A model generated the notes under the pieces. The model was given only the letters and a program-made list of their open reading frames with translations, did no database searches and was not told the origin of the DNA. Shown piece by piece: positions 9,984 to 23,529 of a stretch of DNA of 64,000 bases (position 1 is its first letter; each line of letters opens with the position of its first letter). The position numbers and the translations under genes are program-made. The DNA comes from Typhlomys cinereus (Eukaryota; Chordata; Mammalia; Rodentia; Platacanthomyidae): assembly GCA_023101885.1 (NCBI GenBank), contig JALPQD010000160.1, forward strand, positions 1,426,001-1,490,000, given 5' to 3'.

Positions 9984-11583
9984 CATAAATATTAAATTGC
10001 CTTTAGACAATAACCGACCTAAATCCATCTTTTACTGATTTGCCGCCCTGCATGCCTGGGCGGATTCCCAGAGAAGGGATGAGTTTCGCCTTCTGTCTCT
10101 TACTGTAAGTCCTGAGGTTGGGACCTTAACTAGCAAGAATGACAGAGCAAGAGCTGATCCAAGTTTTTGCAGCATCAAACTTTACTGGAAATTGTAAACT
10201 AAAAACTGTTGGAGGGGGAAGTTGGAAGAAGCAGGGCGACAGGCCAAGACCGTGTGTCGATTGTGAACGTTTTCAGAGTCTGGATTTGATTTTATCTACT
10301 AAAGTTAAATGCTATATCTTGAACATCCAAGTAACATCTTCTTTCCTGATTCTGAAATAGCTAACACCACTTCTAAACTGCTGGGTGCACCTCTCAGTTC
10401 TCTAATCATCGTTCCTTTATCTACATGTCCATCATCCTCCAGATACTGGGAAAATTGAGCATCTGTGAACACGAGTATTTAGTAATTGCTATATTTGAAA
10501 ATATTCACTGTGCACCACAGAAAGCATCTTTCATGAAAATAATAAATCGCTGTTTTCAAGTTTATTTGGTATTGAGGAGGGACCTTTTTTCCTAAGGTAA
10601 TGACCAACAAATTTAGCTTTAAAAAAATAAATGCTACTAAGACAGCAAAAGAATCTTTCTGAAATCATAACTCTCCTAAAAAGAAGAAGAATCAATGTGT
10701 AATTATTGGCTGCTTAAAATAGTTATACCTGGTCTGACACAAATATGAGAAAAATAGGCATTGGTTTATAAATAAACTCTAAAATGCCTTTTTTGAGATT
10801 CCTTTATTATTTATTCCTAGTTGCATTCTATGATCATGTTAATCACCATCTGAATTTCTTTTGGTGGCACCAGATGTTCATCTAGCTACCTCCACTCAGA
10901 GTGAAAAGGGTTGTCCACGTTGTGGATAATGACTGTTCTCCTGCCGCTTCTATCTATGAACAACTCAATCGCTGGAATTCTTTCAGAAACACTCAAAATA
11001 ATTGATATGTAAAAATAATGCATGAGAAAAAAAAAACCTTGATGGCAATAAAAAAAAATCTAGGGTACAACTTCAACTCTATTTATAGAACAAAAGAAAA
11101 ATGTTCTTAAAATGACACTTAATTTTTTTCCCATATCATCCAGAGTGAAGATAGCATTCAAATGTTGTTGGTAAGGAAAGGTTCATGTAAGTCAGGATTT
11201 CACATATGTACTTTAAATTCATCTCTAACATACAAGACAAAGATTATTTATGAATAAGTCAGTTTTAGCTTAATATTAAATAAAAATGCAAGCTGGAAGA
11301 ACAGAAAAATCACTGATTACAAATCATAGTATGATTGCACCTGACCTAAGCAACTTAATGTTACTAAGGGAGAAAATGAGAAATCCCAGTAAACGTTCAA
11401 GTGCATGTCAAGACAGAAATTTTGAGTCCAGGTCTCTTACTCTCATATTGGTGCCTTCTCCAGCATTCTGCTCCTATCCTATCCTCTAATCTCAAATACT
11501 TGAAGTTGTGAAATTCCAGGGCACCTGAGAAGAGGTTGCTCTTGTTCCTTTTAACTCTGTAGCAGTGCTAAGTATTACTTGTT
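9981..11583. other. PRKG1 5' flank, no recognised elements
   Basis: Mostly AT-rich with A runs at 11028-11036 and 11050-11058. No gene or repeat is recognised. Confidence 0.4.
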
Positions 11584-11619
11584 TGGGGTTTTTTTTGTTT
11601 TGTTTTGTTTTGTTTTGAA
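11584..11619. repeat. (TTTTG)n simple repeat
   Basis: TTTTG units follow a T run, the common remnant of an A-rich retroposon tail, but no body is recognisable alongside. Confidence 0.8.
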
Positions 11620-11743
11620 TCCTTGAAGGAGAAGGTCGCCATCTAGTGCCCCTAGAAATATTGACTAAAACAATAGTAATTGTAATGAAGTGCTTAAATG
11701 ACTGTAGCCATGTATGTTTACCATCTCAAATATCAAATGCTCC

Positions 11744-11858
11744 TGGCTTGTGTGGAGGTCAGAGGACAGTTTTTGGAGCTGTACTCTCTCCTTCCATTCG
11801 CTGGCTTTGCGTGCAGGTACCTTCACGTATTCAGTTATCTTGCTGGACCGTTGCTGGT
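11744..11858 (-). mobile_element. tRNA-derived SINE fragment, antisense
   Basis: TGTGGAGGTCAGAGGACAG followed by TCTCCTTCCATTCGCTGG is the antisense of a common rodent tRNA-SINE body; the head on the right (TTATCTTGCTGGACCG) is degenerate. Confidence 0.6.
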
Positions 11859-12354
11859 AACTTTTAGTCACTAGCGACAACAGTTACACCAATGGATTTT
11901 TTTTTTTAAATATGTGCCAGCAAAGAGCTACAGCTACTGACCTCAAAGCCCTTGAGGACTCCACATGGGAAGTATCCTCAGTCCATGAGCCCAGGCAAAA
12001 CTAACTAAAATGTCTGTATTCATGGGAATATGCTAAGTTGGAAATCCCATATAAAATCAGGAAAGTTCTAAGATTCTGTTTTTGAACAATGAATCTCGTT
12101 ATTAAAGTTGTTTACCTTATGATGCATTGAGATATGCCTTACATTTCATGTGCATCCCAAATAATTTTATCTAAATAGAATATTGTGCTTTCAATGTTAT
12201 AGCATGTCTCCCTTATCTCTCTTTTCTAATCTAGAGCATGGTCTGAAGAACTTGAAGGATCATAATTACTATTAATTCTTAGGAAAACACAAATCTTGCA
12301 ATATGTTATAAGAGTCCAGACCCAAGAAAATGGTCATACATAGATTTTGTGAGT

Positions 12355-12725
12355 GTCATGGTAGATACAAGTGTCAACTTGAAAACTAAAGGCTCAAGCT
12401 CTGGGTGCATTTGTAAAGAATTAGTACTTAAGTCCTCAGCAAGCAAGAGATTGTTTAATTCATGAGAAAAGATCCAGCCCATAGTGGGTGAAGTTTTTAC
12501 TGGACAAGTTGATAAGACTGAAGGAGCTGATGCAGGGACTTGACTTTTTTAGCATTACTTGACCAGGCATGCTGTCCAGTAAGTGAGGTTTGCCTTCCTC
12601 TCAACAGTCCTGTGGATACGGTGTGACTGCTTCCCTTGTCCCCCGATGTTGGTATGAGTTCTTTGTTCCCATAGGCCATTTTATTATGAATTTATTAGCA
12701 AGATGCAGCCAAACTAAGACAATGA
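12355..12725 (+). mobile_element. Rodent LTR-like repeat (probably ERVL-MaLR), sense
   Basis: Starts with GTGTCAACTTGA and contains CCAGCCCATAGTGGGTG and CCTGTGGATACGGTGTGACT. These are landmarks of a widespread mouse interspersed repeat that I believe to be a MaLR-type LTR. No coding part is present. The antisense copy at 25000-25370 belongs to the same family. The family name is uncertain. Confidence 0.55.
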
Positions 12726-12879
12726 CAGAGGCCATCATGAACGGCAGCAGAAAACATCCGAAAAATTTGAGGGAGGAGAAACAAAGGCAGCAGTTCCACC
12801 ATTGTCATAAGTGGGAATAATAAAATCAAACCATCTCTTGTGAAAGTACTTGTGGAAGATTGCCTGACATAACCATGAA

Positions 12880-13055
12880 ACTAAAAAGATCACTGGATTT
12901 CAACCCAAAATACCCACATTCATGTCTCTCTTCTGCCACCTCTCAAGCTGTGAGTCTAATGCTCCCTTATTTCCTCAGAGTCACTTTCTTCGTTTGTAAA
13001 ATGTGCAGTTCCCTAGATTCTGTTTCTTCTTCCTACCTTCAGTGACTTTACAGAA
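12880..13055 (+). mobile_element. MIR SINE, sense
   Basis: The MIR core is visible: CTGCCACCTCTCAAGCTGTG, then TTTCCTCAGAGTCACTTTCT and TTGTAAAATGTGCAG. It is ancient and diverged. Confidence 0.7.
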
Positions 13056-13099
13056 TTCTGTCATCAGTCTATTCTTATACATATTATTGGATGACTTCA

Positions 13100-13660
13100 A
13101 TTGATTTAACTTTTTTATTTTTCTATTTTTACAAGCATGTTGAGTAAACTGTCTTCCTACCTGTAGGTCCATTCGCTGTTTTTCCCTCTTGATCTATTTC
13201 CTTCCCTTTTTTTAGGTTCTTGTTCTGGTTAACAGTAACAGGAATATGTTCCATTCTGACAACTGGGTCTTGAGTTCAATCAGAAAACTGTTGGTTGCTC
13301 ATTGGTACTCATGCCATTATGGTTACCCGTGGCCACAGTGATTTTTATTGCAACTCACAGATCTCATGAGTTAATGAGGCCTGTGATTATTTCTCTCTCC
13401 CAGCAGCTTCTACAGTATCCTTGGTATGTGTAAGTTCTCCAGCAAGGAGACAGTCCTCAGATCAGTTCCAGTAAATATATTTTGCCATGTTCTGTGATTC
13501 ATTTGTGTTGCATCTTCAGTAATAGTGTCTTAATGAGAGTTTTTTGGAGAGCAACCAAGAGCAAGACAAAAGCCTATGATGTTTGGGGACCTTTAAGAGT
13601 GTTTTCACCAATATGTGACTTCTAGTATAATTTTGTCCCTGGATTCTAAGTGTCCCCCCC
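13100..13660 (-). mobile_element. Old rodent L1 (Lx-like) 3' UTR fragment, antisense
   Basis: Resembles the segment at 51900-52180: both have CCCAGCAGC and a TGTTG..ATCTTCAGTAATAG-type block (here near 13500) known from mouse Lx 3' UTRs. The left end starts with the T-rich TTTTTATTTTTCTATTTTTAC, also seen at 58110. It has no coding sequence. Confidence 0.55.
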
Positions 13661-13724
13661 CCCATTTTCCTCACTCTATGCTCCTCTGCATAGTGACTGC
13701 CCGTTCTTGTTCCTTTCTTTGAAA

Positions 13725-15190
13725 GATTTTATTTTTTACGTATTACTACCATAGGATGTTCCTTTGAGGTTTTTTCCTGCAATCTTTGGGTTTTAAATCC
13801 CTCAGTTCATCCTATCTCCAATCACCTCATCCCCTGCTACGTATTTTTCCCATTTATTCCCTCCTTTCCCCTTGTCCTGGTATCTTAAACCTCCCCTTTA
13901 AAAGGTTTCACCCTAACCATCCCTTCCCACCTTCTCACTCATAGGTTTTTTTTTTTTAATTTTCTGGTTCTTACACTGCTTCCAATCCAAATACGTAGAC
14001 AAGGATATCAGTTCAATCATCTGCATATAAGAGAGAACATACAGTGCTTAACTTTCTGTGTCAGAGATACTTCACTCAATATTAAAGTTTCCAGTTCCAT
14101 CCATTTACCAGAAAATTCCATAGTTTCATCTTTTCTGATGGCTGAGTAATATTCCATTGTGTAGATATAGCACATTTTCATTATCCATTCCTCTGTTGAT
14201 GGGCATGTTGGCTGATTCTATATTTTCACTATTGTAAATAAAAGTTCAATGAACATAGACGAACAAGTGTCTTTCTAATAAGATGTAGAGTCTTTGGGGA
14301 ATATTCCAAGAAGTAATATAGCTAGGTTATATGGAAATTTCATTTTTAACTTTCTGAGGAACTTTCACACTGATTTCCACAGAGGCTGAACCAGTTTATA
14401 CTCCCATTAGCAGTGAATAAGTGTCCCTTTTTCTCCACAGCCTCGCCAGCCAGCAGTCTGTGTTGTTTGTGTTCTTGATCTTAGCCATACTGACTGTGAT
14501 AAGATGGAATTGCAGGGTTGTTTTGATTTGCATTTCTCTGATAACCAGGGAAGTTGAGCACTTTTAAGGTATTTGTTTGACATTTCAATTTCCTTTTGGT
14601 GAAATCCTTGTTTAGTTCCAGGACCCATTTTTTAATTGAAATTTTTGCTGTCTTGGTGCTTAATTTTTTGACCGATTTTATATACCCCAGAGATTACTCT
14701 TTTATCATAGCTAGCAAAATTTTTCTTCCATTCTGTGGGTTGTCTTTTTGCATAATTAATTTCTTTTGCAGAACAGAAGCTTTTTAATTTTAAGAAATCC
14801 CGGCTGTTGATTATTGGTCTTAGTTCCTGGGCATTTGTTGTTCTGCTTAGAAAATCTTTACTTAGGTCTATGAATTCAAATATACTTCCTACTCTTTCTT
14901 CTAATCATTTCAGACTTTCAGATCTAATATCAAGGTCTTTGATACATTTGGAGTTGACTTTTGTGTAAGAAGAGAGGTTACAGTCAATTTTTATTCTTCT
15001 ACATGTAGATTTCCAATTTTCCCCACACCACTTGTTGAAAAGGCTGTCTTTTCCCCAGCGTGCTTGTTTGACACCTTTGTCAAAAATTAAGTGGCTATAT
15101 GTGTGGGAGTTTATCTCAATCCTCTGTTCTGATCCATTGGTTGATGTATCTGTTTTTGTGCCCACTGGGTTTAACTTTTTGAGGGAAGAA
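13725..15190 (-). mobile_element. 5'-truncated LINE-1: ORF2 C-terminal part plus 3' UTR
   Basis: From about 14030 rightward, the minus strand encodes the last ~380 residues of L1 ORF2 with many stops and frameshifts. Recognisable pieces are the [12 protein letters not shown] cysteine-motif block near 14440 and the FDKGVKQARWGKDSLFNKWC block near 15060. Left of that is a T/C-rich 3' UTR ending at 13725-13740. Clearly non-functional. Older than the L1 at 34-40 kb. Confidence 0.85.
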
Positions 15191-16769
15191 TGTGTTTCAT
15201 CTCATGAAGACTGAGGTGAGCCTGTTGCTCAGTATTTTCAATTAATGCTACATTATATTAAATGTATTTTTCACTTGGACCAGGTAGGTTCTGTTCATCA
15301 TGTCACACTTCACTCAAAACAGCAGCTTAAGTCTCAATATACACTCATCATCTTCACGAACAATCACAGAAAACATAGTAACAGTAAATATTGCCTTCAT
15401 TTTAAAACCTCAAAACTGGTGACTTTACATTTATTGAATTTCCATGAAGAATCATGATTATGATTTTTTAAGAAAAATGTAAATATACCTCTGTAGAAAA
15501 TTACATTAATCCTTTTCATATGCTGTAAAAAAATCCTATTCATATGCTGTTATCTATAAAAGGTGGCCATTGGCTTTTATGGATATACTTGATATCTGGG
15601 CATAGCTTTTTAAAAATGAATCTTGCTAGAAATTTTGACATTTATAGCTTAAGAAATAGTATTGCTAAATATATTTAATATGTTGTGGAGCTCAAGTTTT
15701 GTAGTTTATTACGAACCTTGCATCTGGAATATTAAGACAGGACTCTAATGTGGCTTTCTGCTGACAATTTCATGTCCATGAGCTGAAGTCATAGTATCCC
15801 AGACTCAAAATGGAGTCATGGACACTGAATTCTCGCATATCCACATCCTCAAAGTAAAATATCATTTATCACTGAAATGAAACCCCTATCAAGAAATCAA
15901 AGTTCAATGGTCCGTATCCCTTGTTTTTAATCTTTTAAGAGGATGCTCTGCTATGTGAGAGACTAAGAGATGGAATAGCTTTGGTGATGTGGGAATATTC
16001 ATGCCTCCAAGATTTCCCTAAATGCACCTCAATGTGTCATCTTGCTGTTATTCAATAGAATTTAGTGAAGGTACTGTTAGACCTGCAAATGGCATCCCAA
16101 ATCATTTGTCTTTACAAAAAGACAACTATCTGGTTTCAACTGTGATTGACATTTGGTTCAAAGGAGATTCTCTATTGCTGTCTTTCGGGATGAAGCAGAC
16201 ACGTGGCACGAAGCACAGGTAGACTCTGGAGACTTAAAGTGGCAACCAAGGAAGTTATTTCTGTTTATAACTCAGATGCTGAGAAGAGGATCTTGAGCTC
16301 CTGGCAAGAATGTGTCATGAGTGACAGTTGAGTTAGTACCTTTTAGATGCCTAGCAAGGGACCAAGCATGTTGTGTCAAACCTTCCCTTCTACACCCCAT
16401 AATACTCAGCAGGTTTTCTGGTATTTGCAAGGCAATGAGATAAAATTAATAAACTATTCTGTTACCATTTAAAAATAAGTCTATTAAATGTGGAAGGAAT
16501 GCTTCATCATTATTAGAGACCTGACTTACCAAGAGTCATTTTCGGTGGCACTATTTTGCTTCAAATGGATTCTTGGGTGCATAAAATGTTACTATAAATT
16601 ATAAGCTGATTAAGGCATAAAGTGACAGTACAAACAATCCTTCTGAGCATATCAAACTCTCTTCCCTAAAACATGGTCATGTTTGATGGTGGGTATTACT
16701 GTAACTGACATGCAAATTCTCCCAACCATGGGCTCCAGGAAGGATAGGAGCCATTCATTAATTCAAATG
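15191..16769. other. AT-rich flank, no gene recognised
   Basis: Nothing convincing. A possible remnant of an ancient MIR (antisense) lies at 16330-16450 but is too weak to call. Confidence 0.35.
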
Positions 16770-16890
16770 TCTCCAAACAGAAGTGTTGCTATAATTGACC
16801 TTGCATAGCAGATTAGTTCTGGAATCTTGGGCCAGTTACTAGAGTCTCCAGTCTCAGCTTCCCTGTCTGAAAAATGTGAATAATTCTCTT
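16770..16890 (+). mobile_element. MIR SINE fragment, sense
   Basis: TCTTGGGCCAGTTAC, CTCAGCTTCCCTGTCTG and AAAATGTGAATAAT follow the order of the MIR core and 3' half. Confidence 0.6.
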
Positions 16891-18879
16891 TCTATTATTT
16901 ATTTTTATAAAGGCTTTAGTACTGGGAATACATTTGAATATGTCAAATGTTTTCCCATAGTTACAATAGGAACTAAATGATCTTCTATATTATCATCTCC
17001 AGGTTCCAATACTAATGTGAAATATTTAAGAAAAGTTTGGAGATGAGAGAGAAAGCAATTCCTTTTTTTTTTTTTTTGAGTTTTGTTTCATCTTGACCTA
17101 ATTCTTTTAATACAGAAAAATGAACTCATTTAAGGGAGCATTTTAAAATGTTTTCTTGACAGAAAATGCATAAGCATGGTATGGAATTCTGAAAGCATAA
17201 ATATATGTACAATGAAAGGTAAGTATCCCTTTCTTCCTTGATTTCAAGTCCCTCTGCATGAAATCAACTGTTCCTTGTACCATGTATATCCCTGCTGATG
17301 TAATCTATATAGTGATAAGCATAAGCATATAGCCACATATCTGTACAGAAATAAGATCCCAATGCTTTGTTTGGATATTAGTCCATTGCCTGGCTTCAAA
17401 CTAACATGTCCTAATTTTCAGATAATCAGATGCAACATGCCACACACCTTGTGATAAAATGCTCAGATAAAGGCAGAGGCATTGCTGCCTTGAGAAAGTG
17501 TGGGCCCTTTCTTCATCTGGACATTATTTGTAGACATTTATCTCCCTTTAATTAAACTAGGCACTTCTTCTGTTACTAAGTATGTTTAATAACATCAGAG
17601 TGGTTTGGTGCTTTAAGAACCTAAAGCATAGTTGAACGTTATTAAGTGCATATCTTTATAAGGATGTCAAAAAGAAATCCTAGCCTTAATCCTCCCCATC
17701 TGTTAATAGAAACAAATACTCAACCAGATTATTTCAAATTTACAGCTATGTATGAAAACTAACAAACCAATTCTAGGCATAAAGAGCATTTTATTTTGAC
17801 AGTCTCTCAACCTTTTGTAATTATCATAAATTTATTTCTAATCTGAAGTGAATAGTTATTCAGTTGTGCCCTATTATTTCAGAATCACTGAGGATATGTT
17901 TGTCTGGAAGTAATTTTGTCAGAATATCTACACATTCATTTTAAAAATAATCATAATTTACTTTCATATCTGCCAGAATTGTTACTACAGTGTTCTAAGA
18001 TATGCTAAAACTCCTTTATTTACAAATACCATCCAAGTGCCATCCTCATTTTGTTTTCCAAATCTGTGCTGTACATGTATTGTGAATGGAGTATTTGTCA
18101 GACAGTATATGTGAATGCAGGAAAGTTCGTATAGTCTTTATAAGGACTCCAACTACTTAGAATGGAAAATCTCTCTGCACATGGATAAAAAGTTTGCACT
18201 CTTCAGGGTATCCTTGACAGCCTCCTGCAGTCTGCAGGCTACAGAGAAACGGGATATTGAACTAGGAAGACATGGTCCCCACTACCCTTCATTCAAGACT
18301 CCATCTAACAAAGGGAGATCACTTTACAGCTTAGCAAGGCAGACATGACTCAGACTGTGGCTGAAATCATCAGCAGGAAGCACTGCCAGGAAGATTTCAG
18401 GTTGGCATAAGGTGGCCTGGTAGTGGGAGTGGTGGTCGGGGAAGACCCCATGTAAGGGTGATGCATGTGTATCTATGTTGGTTGCTACACATTCCTTCTA
18501 AAATCTATTCTCCTGTTTTGTTGTATTGATCAGAGTTAACCCTTCCCTTAAAAGTCTCCAGTCAGAACCTTTGCATACTTTCATCTGAGGCACAGAAGCA
18601 GTGTGAGGCAAGGATCTATGAAATGCCACAGTGGCTGCGGGCTGGACACCAAGTGCATCGTCCCCCCATCAGAAACAGAGACGTCCATCCCTCCAGAGAC
18701 AAAGGGATCTATCTTCTGTGAAATGTCACATTAGCATTCTCGGAAAGATAAAGAAGAAGAGCAGTTTACATTAACAATCCTTTTTATTAAAAATATTATG
18801 GAGTTAGCATTCTTCCTCTGAAAAAGAAATTAAAATAAATATTTGTAGTGCATTAGCTGATGTATTTAGTTTCATTCAT
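16891..18879. other. AT-rich flank, no gene recognised
   Basis: Holds a T run at 17062-17077 and otherwise no nameable element. An open frame at 18115-18348 has no recognisable domain. Confidence 0.35.
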
Positions 18880-19060
18880 TCCACAAAGATGTTTTGTTCA
18901 CTGGTCTGCAGATCAAAGGTATTCTGCTAGACGTGAAAGAGACAGAGCAGAGTGAGACAGAGCATCTTCCCTCCGTGACCTCATGAGCGTGTGGAGGTTG
19001 GGGGCAAGTGATGCTGGGGAATACAGATCTGTGACAGTGATAAAACTAGAGGCATCTTAC
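18880..19060. mobile_element. Ancient mammalian-wide repeat (family uncertain)
   Basis: CATTCCACAAAGATGTTTTG, then TTCTGCTAGACGTG and CTTCCCTCCGTGACCTCATGAG follow the pattern 'attcaacaaatattt...ctgccctcatggagc' common in old mammalian repeats. The family cannot be fixed by eye. Confidence 0.4.
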
Positions 19061-19610
19061 CAATGCACTGTGATCACAGAGGAAGAGGAATGAAAAGAGG
19101 TAAGCTGCTTTTGTGATTTTGTGACTGTATGTACATGAAAATGTGACTATGCATGAGTAGAGCTTTGGTCAATTCTCTAAAAATTATTTTTTCAAAAGCA
19201 ACCTACAGAAAGCCTAAATCATTAGAAAAACCAACTAGACACAGGGTTGAGCAAAAAATTGGCTAGATTTCCATAATTTATAGTTTGAAAAGCTTCCATT
19301 TAAGAAGAGATTTTTTGAGCATTTGGATAATCTTCTGACAGACAGGTGATAGTCTTTGATGGGCATATAATAGTGACAAGTACTGACACAGGTGAGATAA
19401 GAAGTACATTCTCACCAGAGAATACAGGAGCAAGGCCTCTAAGAGGCCTTGATTTAACCTAATGCTATGACCAGGGAATTTTTCTCAATGAATAGCATTA
19501 GAAACATCCAGAAAGATATTTGAAAACAACCAAACCTTCTCCATAGCACTAAAATGTGCTACTTTAAGTCACCTTACTAGGCTTAATGTCCATTGAAAAT
19601 TAACCTCTCT

Positions 19611-19635
19611 TTTTAAAATATTTTATTTATTTATT

Positions 19636-19676
<41 letters not shown>

Positions 19677-19927
19677 CCGTGTGTGTGTGTGTGTCAGAAG
19701 GCACTGCATATCCCCATAGAGGACCAAGGCTGACTTCAGGAATCATACTAGATTGCTTCTACCTCCTTCTTGCTTCACTCTGAGATTTCCCAGAGTCCAC
19801 CCACCAGAGCCAGAAGTGCAGGCCACCGCCATTTCTGCCTGGGGTTTTTACATGAAACCTAGGATCTGAAGAACTCAGGAACTTCTGCTTGTGAGGCAGT
19901 CTTAACCCCTGAGCCATCTCTCTAGCC
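19611..19927 (-). mobile_element. B2-superfamily tRNA SINE, antisense
   Basis: Reading right to left it has the tRNA head (GGCTAGAGAGATGGCTCAGG), the CAGATCC-type block, the body AGCAATCTAGTATGATTCC, then a CA tract and an A/T tail. An imperfect duplication (TTAACCTCTCTTTT, about 19599, and TTAGCCTCTTTTT after 19928) flanks it. Confidence 0.9.
19641..19694. repeat. (TG)n microsatellite in SINE tail
   Basis: Two TG blocks separated by TATGCCG, located in the 3' CA region of the antisense SINE. Confidence 0.95.
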
Positions 19928-20759
19928 TTAGCCTCTTTTTTTATTTTAAATTCTCTCCAAAATCTGATTTTTTTTTTGGCAGATGTGAAGATATGTTCAC
20001 CATGAAAATTAGGTTAAAATAATTAGATTGCTTAAAGAAAAAGTATATTCCAGCATTGTTAGCCTTTCAAATTTAAATGTATGTGTTCCTTTAATAGAAA
20101 CACAATGTAGTTTTAAATGATAATTACTTTATATCTTAAAGAAGAAAAAATAACATTCTTATTTTTCAAAAATTAGACCTTTTTTCCAAATAAAGGTAAA
20201 ATCAATCAACCATTAATACACTGGCTGAGAAAGAACACATGTGAGCATATAACAGAAGAGTTACTTCTGCTGAAAAGCCATTTATTTACATGAGAGATTG
20301 TAGGACTATAGCATATAGCTATAGTAGACTATAAGTATAAAAATTACAAGACAGTTTTTTCAACATTGTTAATAACAAAATTAACTCTCTAATTGTAAAA
20401 ATCTTGCAATTCAACAAAATTTCCTGAATAATTTTATATTTTACAGTATAGATTTATATATGAATTTTACATAATTTCAATCATTTTTAATTGAAGTCAA
20501 TAAATTGTTTTTAAAATTCAGGAGAATCAGATAATACGGAATTACAAAACAAAATCTGAAAAACAAAAGTTGTGATCCTATCTTACCAACCTTCAAGTGT
20601 ACTACATTGCTATATTAATTAAGACAATACTCTGAGCAGTCAAAAAAACAGTTTATAGGAAAAACACATAGCTTAGAAACAAGTCTATTTGTACATGGAA
20701 ATATAGTTTCATAAAATTAGCATCTTAAATTACTTAAAAGTGTCCCCAATTGCAGTAAA
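19928..20759. other. Very AT-rich flank, no gene recognised
   Basis: Rich in short A and T runs; includes TATAGCATATAGCTATAG near 20308. No element identified. Confidence 0.35.
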
Positions 20760-20779
20760 TCTAGTCTAGTAAATCTAGT

Positions 20780-21010
20780 CCATTGCAGTGCAACCATCAT
20801 CATTGTCCCCCAGAAATCTTGCTTCATATTTCATGTCCTCCCACCATGAAAGGTCGCTTCAACCTGGGACCCACCCATGTAGCAATGGGACCCACTGAAC
20901 ATGGACAGATACCTCATTACTATAAGCCCAACTGAACTTTTCCTCTTTACTAGCTGATTTCCCTCCGGTATGTATTAGCCAAAAGCCAAGTCACCCCTGC
21001 AAATATACCA
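20780..21010 (+). mobile_element. Possible MaLR-type LTR 3' part
   Basis: TATAAGCCCAACTGAACTTT, TCCTCTTTACTAGCTGATTT and TATGTATTAGCC follow the polyadenylation end of rodent MT/ORR1-like LTRs. Diverged and without coding sequence. Confidence 0.35.
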
Positions 21011-21421
21011 TGAAACTATAGCCACAATCAAGATACCAAATCATGGGTATTAGGAAACAATCACTCTCATGTTTTTAAATATTTAAGTATCACAAATAAA
21101 TGAGCTAAGCCTTGCTGATGAGCCGTATCTATAAAGTGCTTCTAGAGTCTTTTCTGTGTCCTTCCTGTGCCCTCCACCCACACGGTTCTGGAGAGGCAGC
21201 AGCTCCCCAGAGTGTCCTCACAGGTTGGCCTCCATGTTTGCTCATCTCTACCAGTTCCTTGGGCTTCTAGATGACAATCTCGAAAAGAATAAAGTAAGCA
21301 GACAGATTAATGGATTTTAGAAATGATCAAATTCCTTCACTCACACACAAAAAAATCCTAACATTCTTGAGAGAGGCATACATGCCAGTGACAGCATTGT
21401 TTGCACAGTTAGAACTAATCT

Positions 21422-21750
21422 GTGGCTGGGGACAGGCCCAGTGGTTAAAGCCCTTGCCTTGTCTTGCCTCCCCTGAGTTTGGATCCCCAGATCCCACATA
21501 AAAATGCTATTCCTGGAAGACAGCACCTAGGAATCCCCAAAGCAGTCTGACTAGCCAGACTAACCCCAATGGCATGCTCTGGGTTTAATTAGAAACCCAG
21601 GCCATACAATAGAGTAGAAGAGTGATCAAGGATGATTCCTATGTGGGCACATACAACTTAAGTGCATACATGTACATACACTCCCTACACACACGCACAC
21701 ACACACACACGCCAACACATACACATACCACACCACACTATATGCATGAA
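21422..21750 (+). mobile_element. B2-superfamily tRNA SINE
   Basis: Head TGGCTGGGGACAGGCCCAGT, body with GGATCCCCAGATCCCACATA and AAGGATGATTCC, and a CA-rich 3' region (21688-21712). An extra ~50 bp segment near 21550-21600 is not in the other copies. Confidence 0.85.
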
Positions 21751-21770
21751 AAATAAGAAAAAAACAGCAC

Positions 21771-23124
21771 AACATTTATTATTATGAATCAGAATTTGAC
21801 CAATTTCAGAGCACTTGGCCTTTTGAGCCACATAACTTGTGGTTATGGGAGGTTGTCCTGCACATTGAAGGGCATTTAGTAACATCTTTGGTCTTGCCTC
21901 ACAGATAGATGTCAGTAGAACCCTTCGTCCTTAGTTATTACAACAATATAGATCACTCCACATTGTCAAATGGCAGATGTCAGTGCATAAATGTTACATA
22001 AGTTGAATTTAGACCCACTTGAACGAGTTGCTATCAGAAGTTAATCATGAAAAGTAGTCCTTATTGGGAACATTTCAAAAAAATCCCTTTATCCGTGCTT
22101 TTAAATCCCAGCCTGTATCTACTGGCAATAAAGCATATGGGCACAGAAAAGCAATTTATGCCATGCTATAGCACAAGGGACTGGCCACTGCAAGAGTTAG
22201 GTATGAAGCCTAAGATAACATTAGGAAGGAAAACCCATTTACTCCTGGTCAGAGAAGCCTCTTCATTTCCCTGCCATTATGTCTAACAGCATTTCAGGAA
22301 ACTGTTACTGGACTACTCAATTCTTGAGCTGTGTCCCATTCCTTCTTTGATTTCAGCTAATTGCTACAAAACATATCTACTGAAGACTTCGCCAGCCATT
22401 CACACTGGACCCTCTTGAGAATACTATCATTTAGTGACTGTGCATATTTAATATTTTCTTGGACACTATTCAGGAAACAAAAAATTATGATAAAAAGTAG
22501 CATAAATCCACTTCAATATTGTTTTTTTAGCTAGGACTTTGACTTTTATTTTTTCTCTTAATATGATTGATGAAGATGTGATATATATTCAATATATGAA
22601 TTAACTTCTCTCCTTCAAATATAATTTCAAATTTAATTAAATAACTTTATGGATAGAGCTTGAAAGATTTGATTATATAGAAGTGAGTATAATTTTGTGT
22701 CTTCTCTGAAAACTAGTATTTACATTCCATTTCTAGTCAATTTCAGTTAAAATAAAATATAGACCTACTTACATAGACAGGTTTGTTATGGTAACTTTAA
22801 TGTTAGTTGATTCTTAATTTTGTAGCAATGCATGGTTTGATTTCTAAAGCTAAGTGACTGCCTGTGCTCAAGTGCTAATATTAAAATGCATAATTCTATG
22901 AGCCTACTGAATGCTATATGGCTACAACCATGTTAACCATATATATAAAAATTGATCCCTTATGGTTATATGTCATGCCCTGAGTCATCATGACATGGAC
23001 AAGATGTGTACCTCTCTAAGTTGTGTTTCCTTATATAAAAATGGGCATGATAATGATAATATCAAAGCAACAGTTGAACACAGTATTAAATGAACACATA
23101 TTAAATATCTCAATGTACTTTCTA
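21771..23124. other. AT-rich flank, no gene recognised
   Basis: No exon or repeat identified; small frames such as 22047-22286 show no known domain. Confidence 0.35.
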
Positions 23125-23262
23125 AGTTGTTTCTTTTTTAGCAGGTGGGGGAACAGAGTGTTTGCCTGCAGCCTATGCTGGCCTAGAACTCACTGTGTAC
23201 TTCAGGCTATTCTGAAACTTACTAATGCCTCAACTTCTTCAGTACTTGAAGTCAAGTAAATG
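23125..23262 (-). mobile_element. B1 (7SL-derived) SINE, antisense, old
   Basis: GCTGGCCTAGAACTCACTGT is the antisense of the B1 core, followed by a degenerate right part (TGCCTCAACTTCTTCAGTAC). Confidence 0.65.
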
Positions 23263-23529
23263 CAACCAGATCCAACTTCCCAGTAGAACTGTCATAGTAA
23301 CTCTTTTCCAGAGTTTGTATATAAGCATATTATTTCATTGCAATACATTACCATTTTTAAATTGTATCTCCATAGCAAATTGCAAAAGTATCTTTAATAA
23401 CATCCTTCTCATGTACCTGCCTGTACCTGCCTTCAGGGAAATTCCCTCTCACACTGACTGAGGCCTAATGTATAGTTTTGTTTTGGTGGATGGGACATTA
23501 GTCAATGTGAAAGAGTTGAGGCTTGAAGA

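Noticed and set aside
9846..10028. Minus-strand open frame upstream of PRKG1 considered as an upstream exon
   Set aside because: Its sequence is the (GT)n(GA)n microsatellite translated as Ser-Leu and His-Thr runs.
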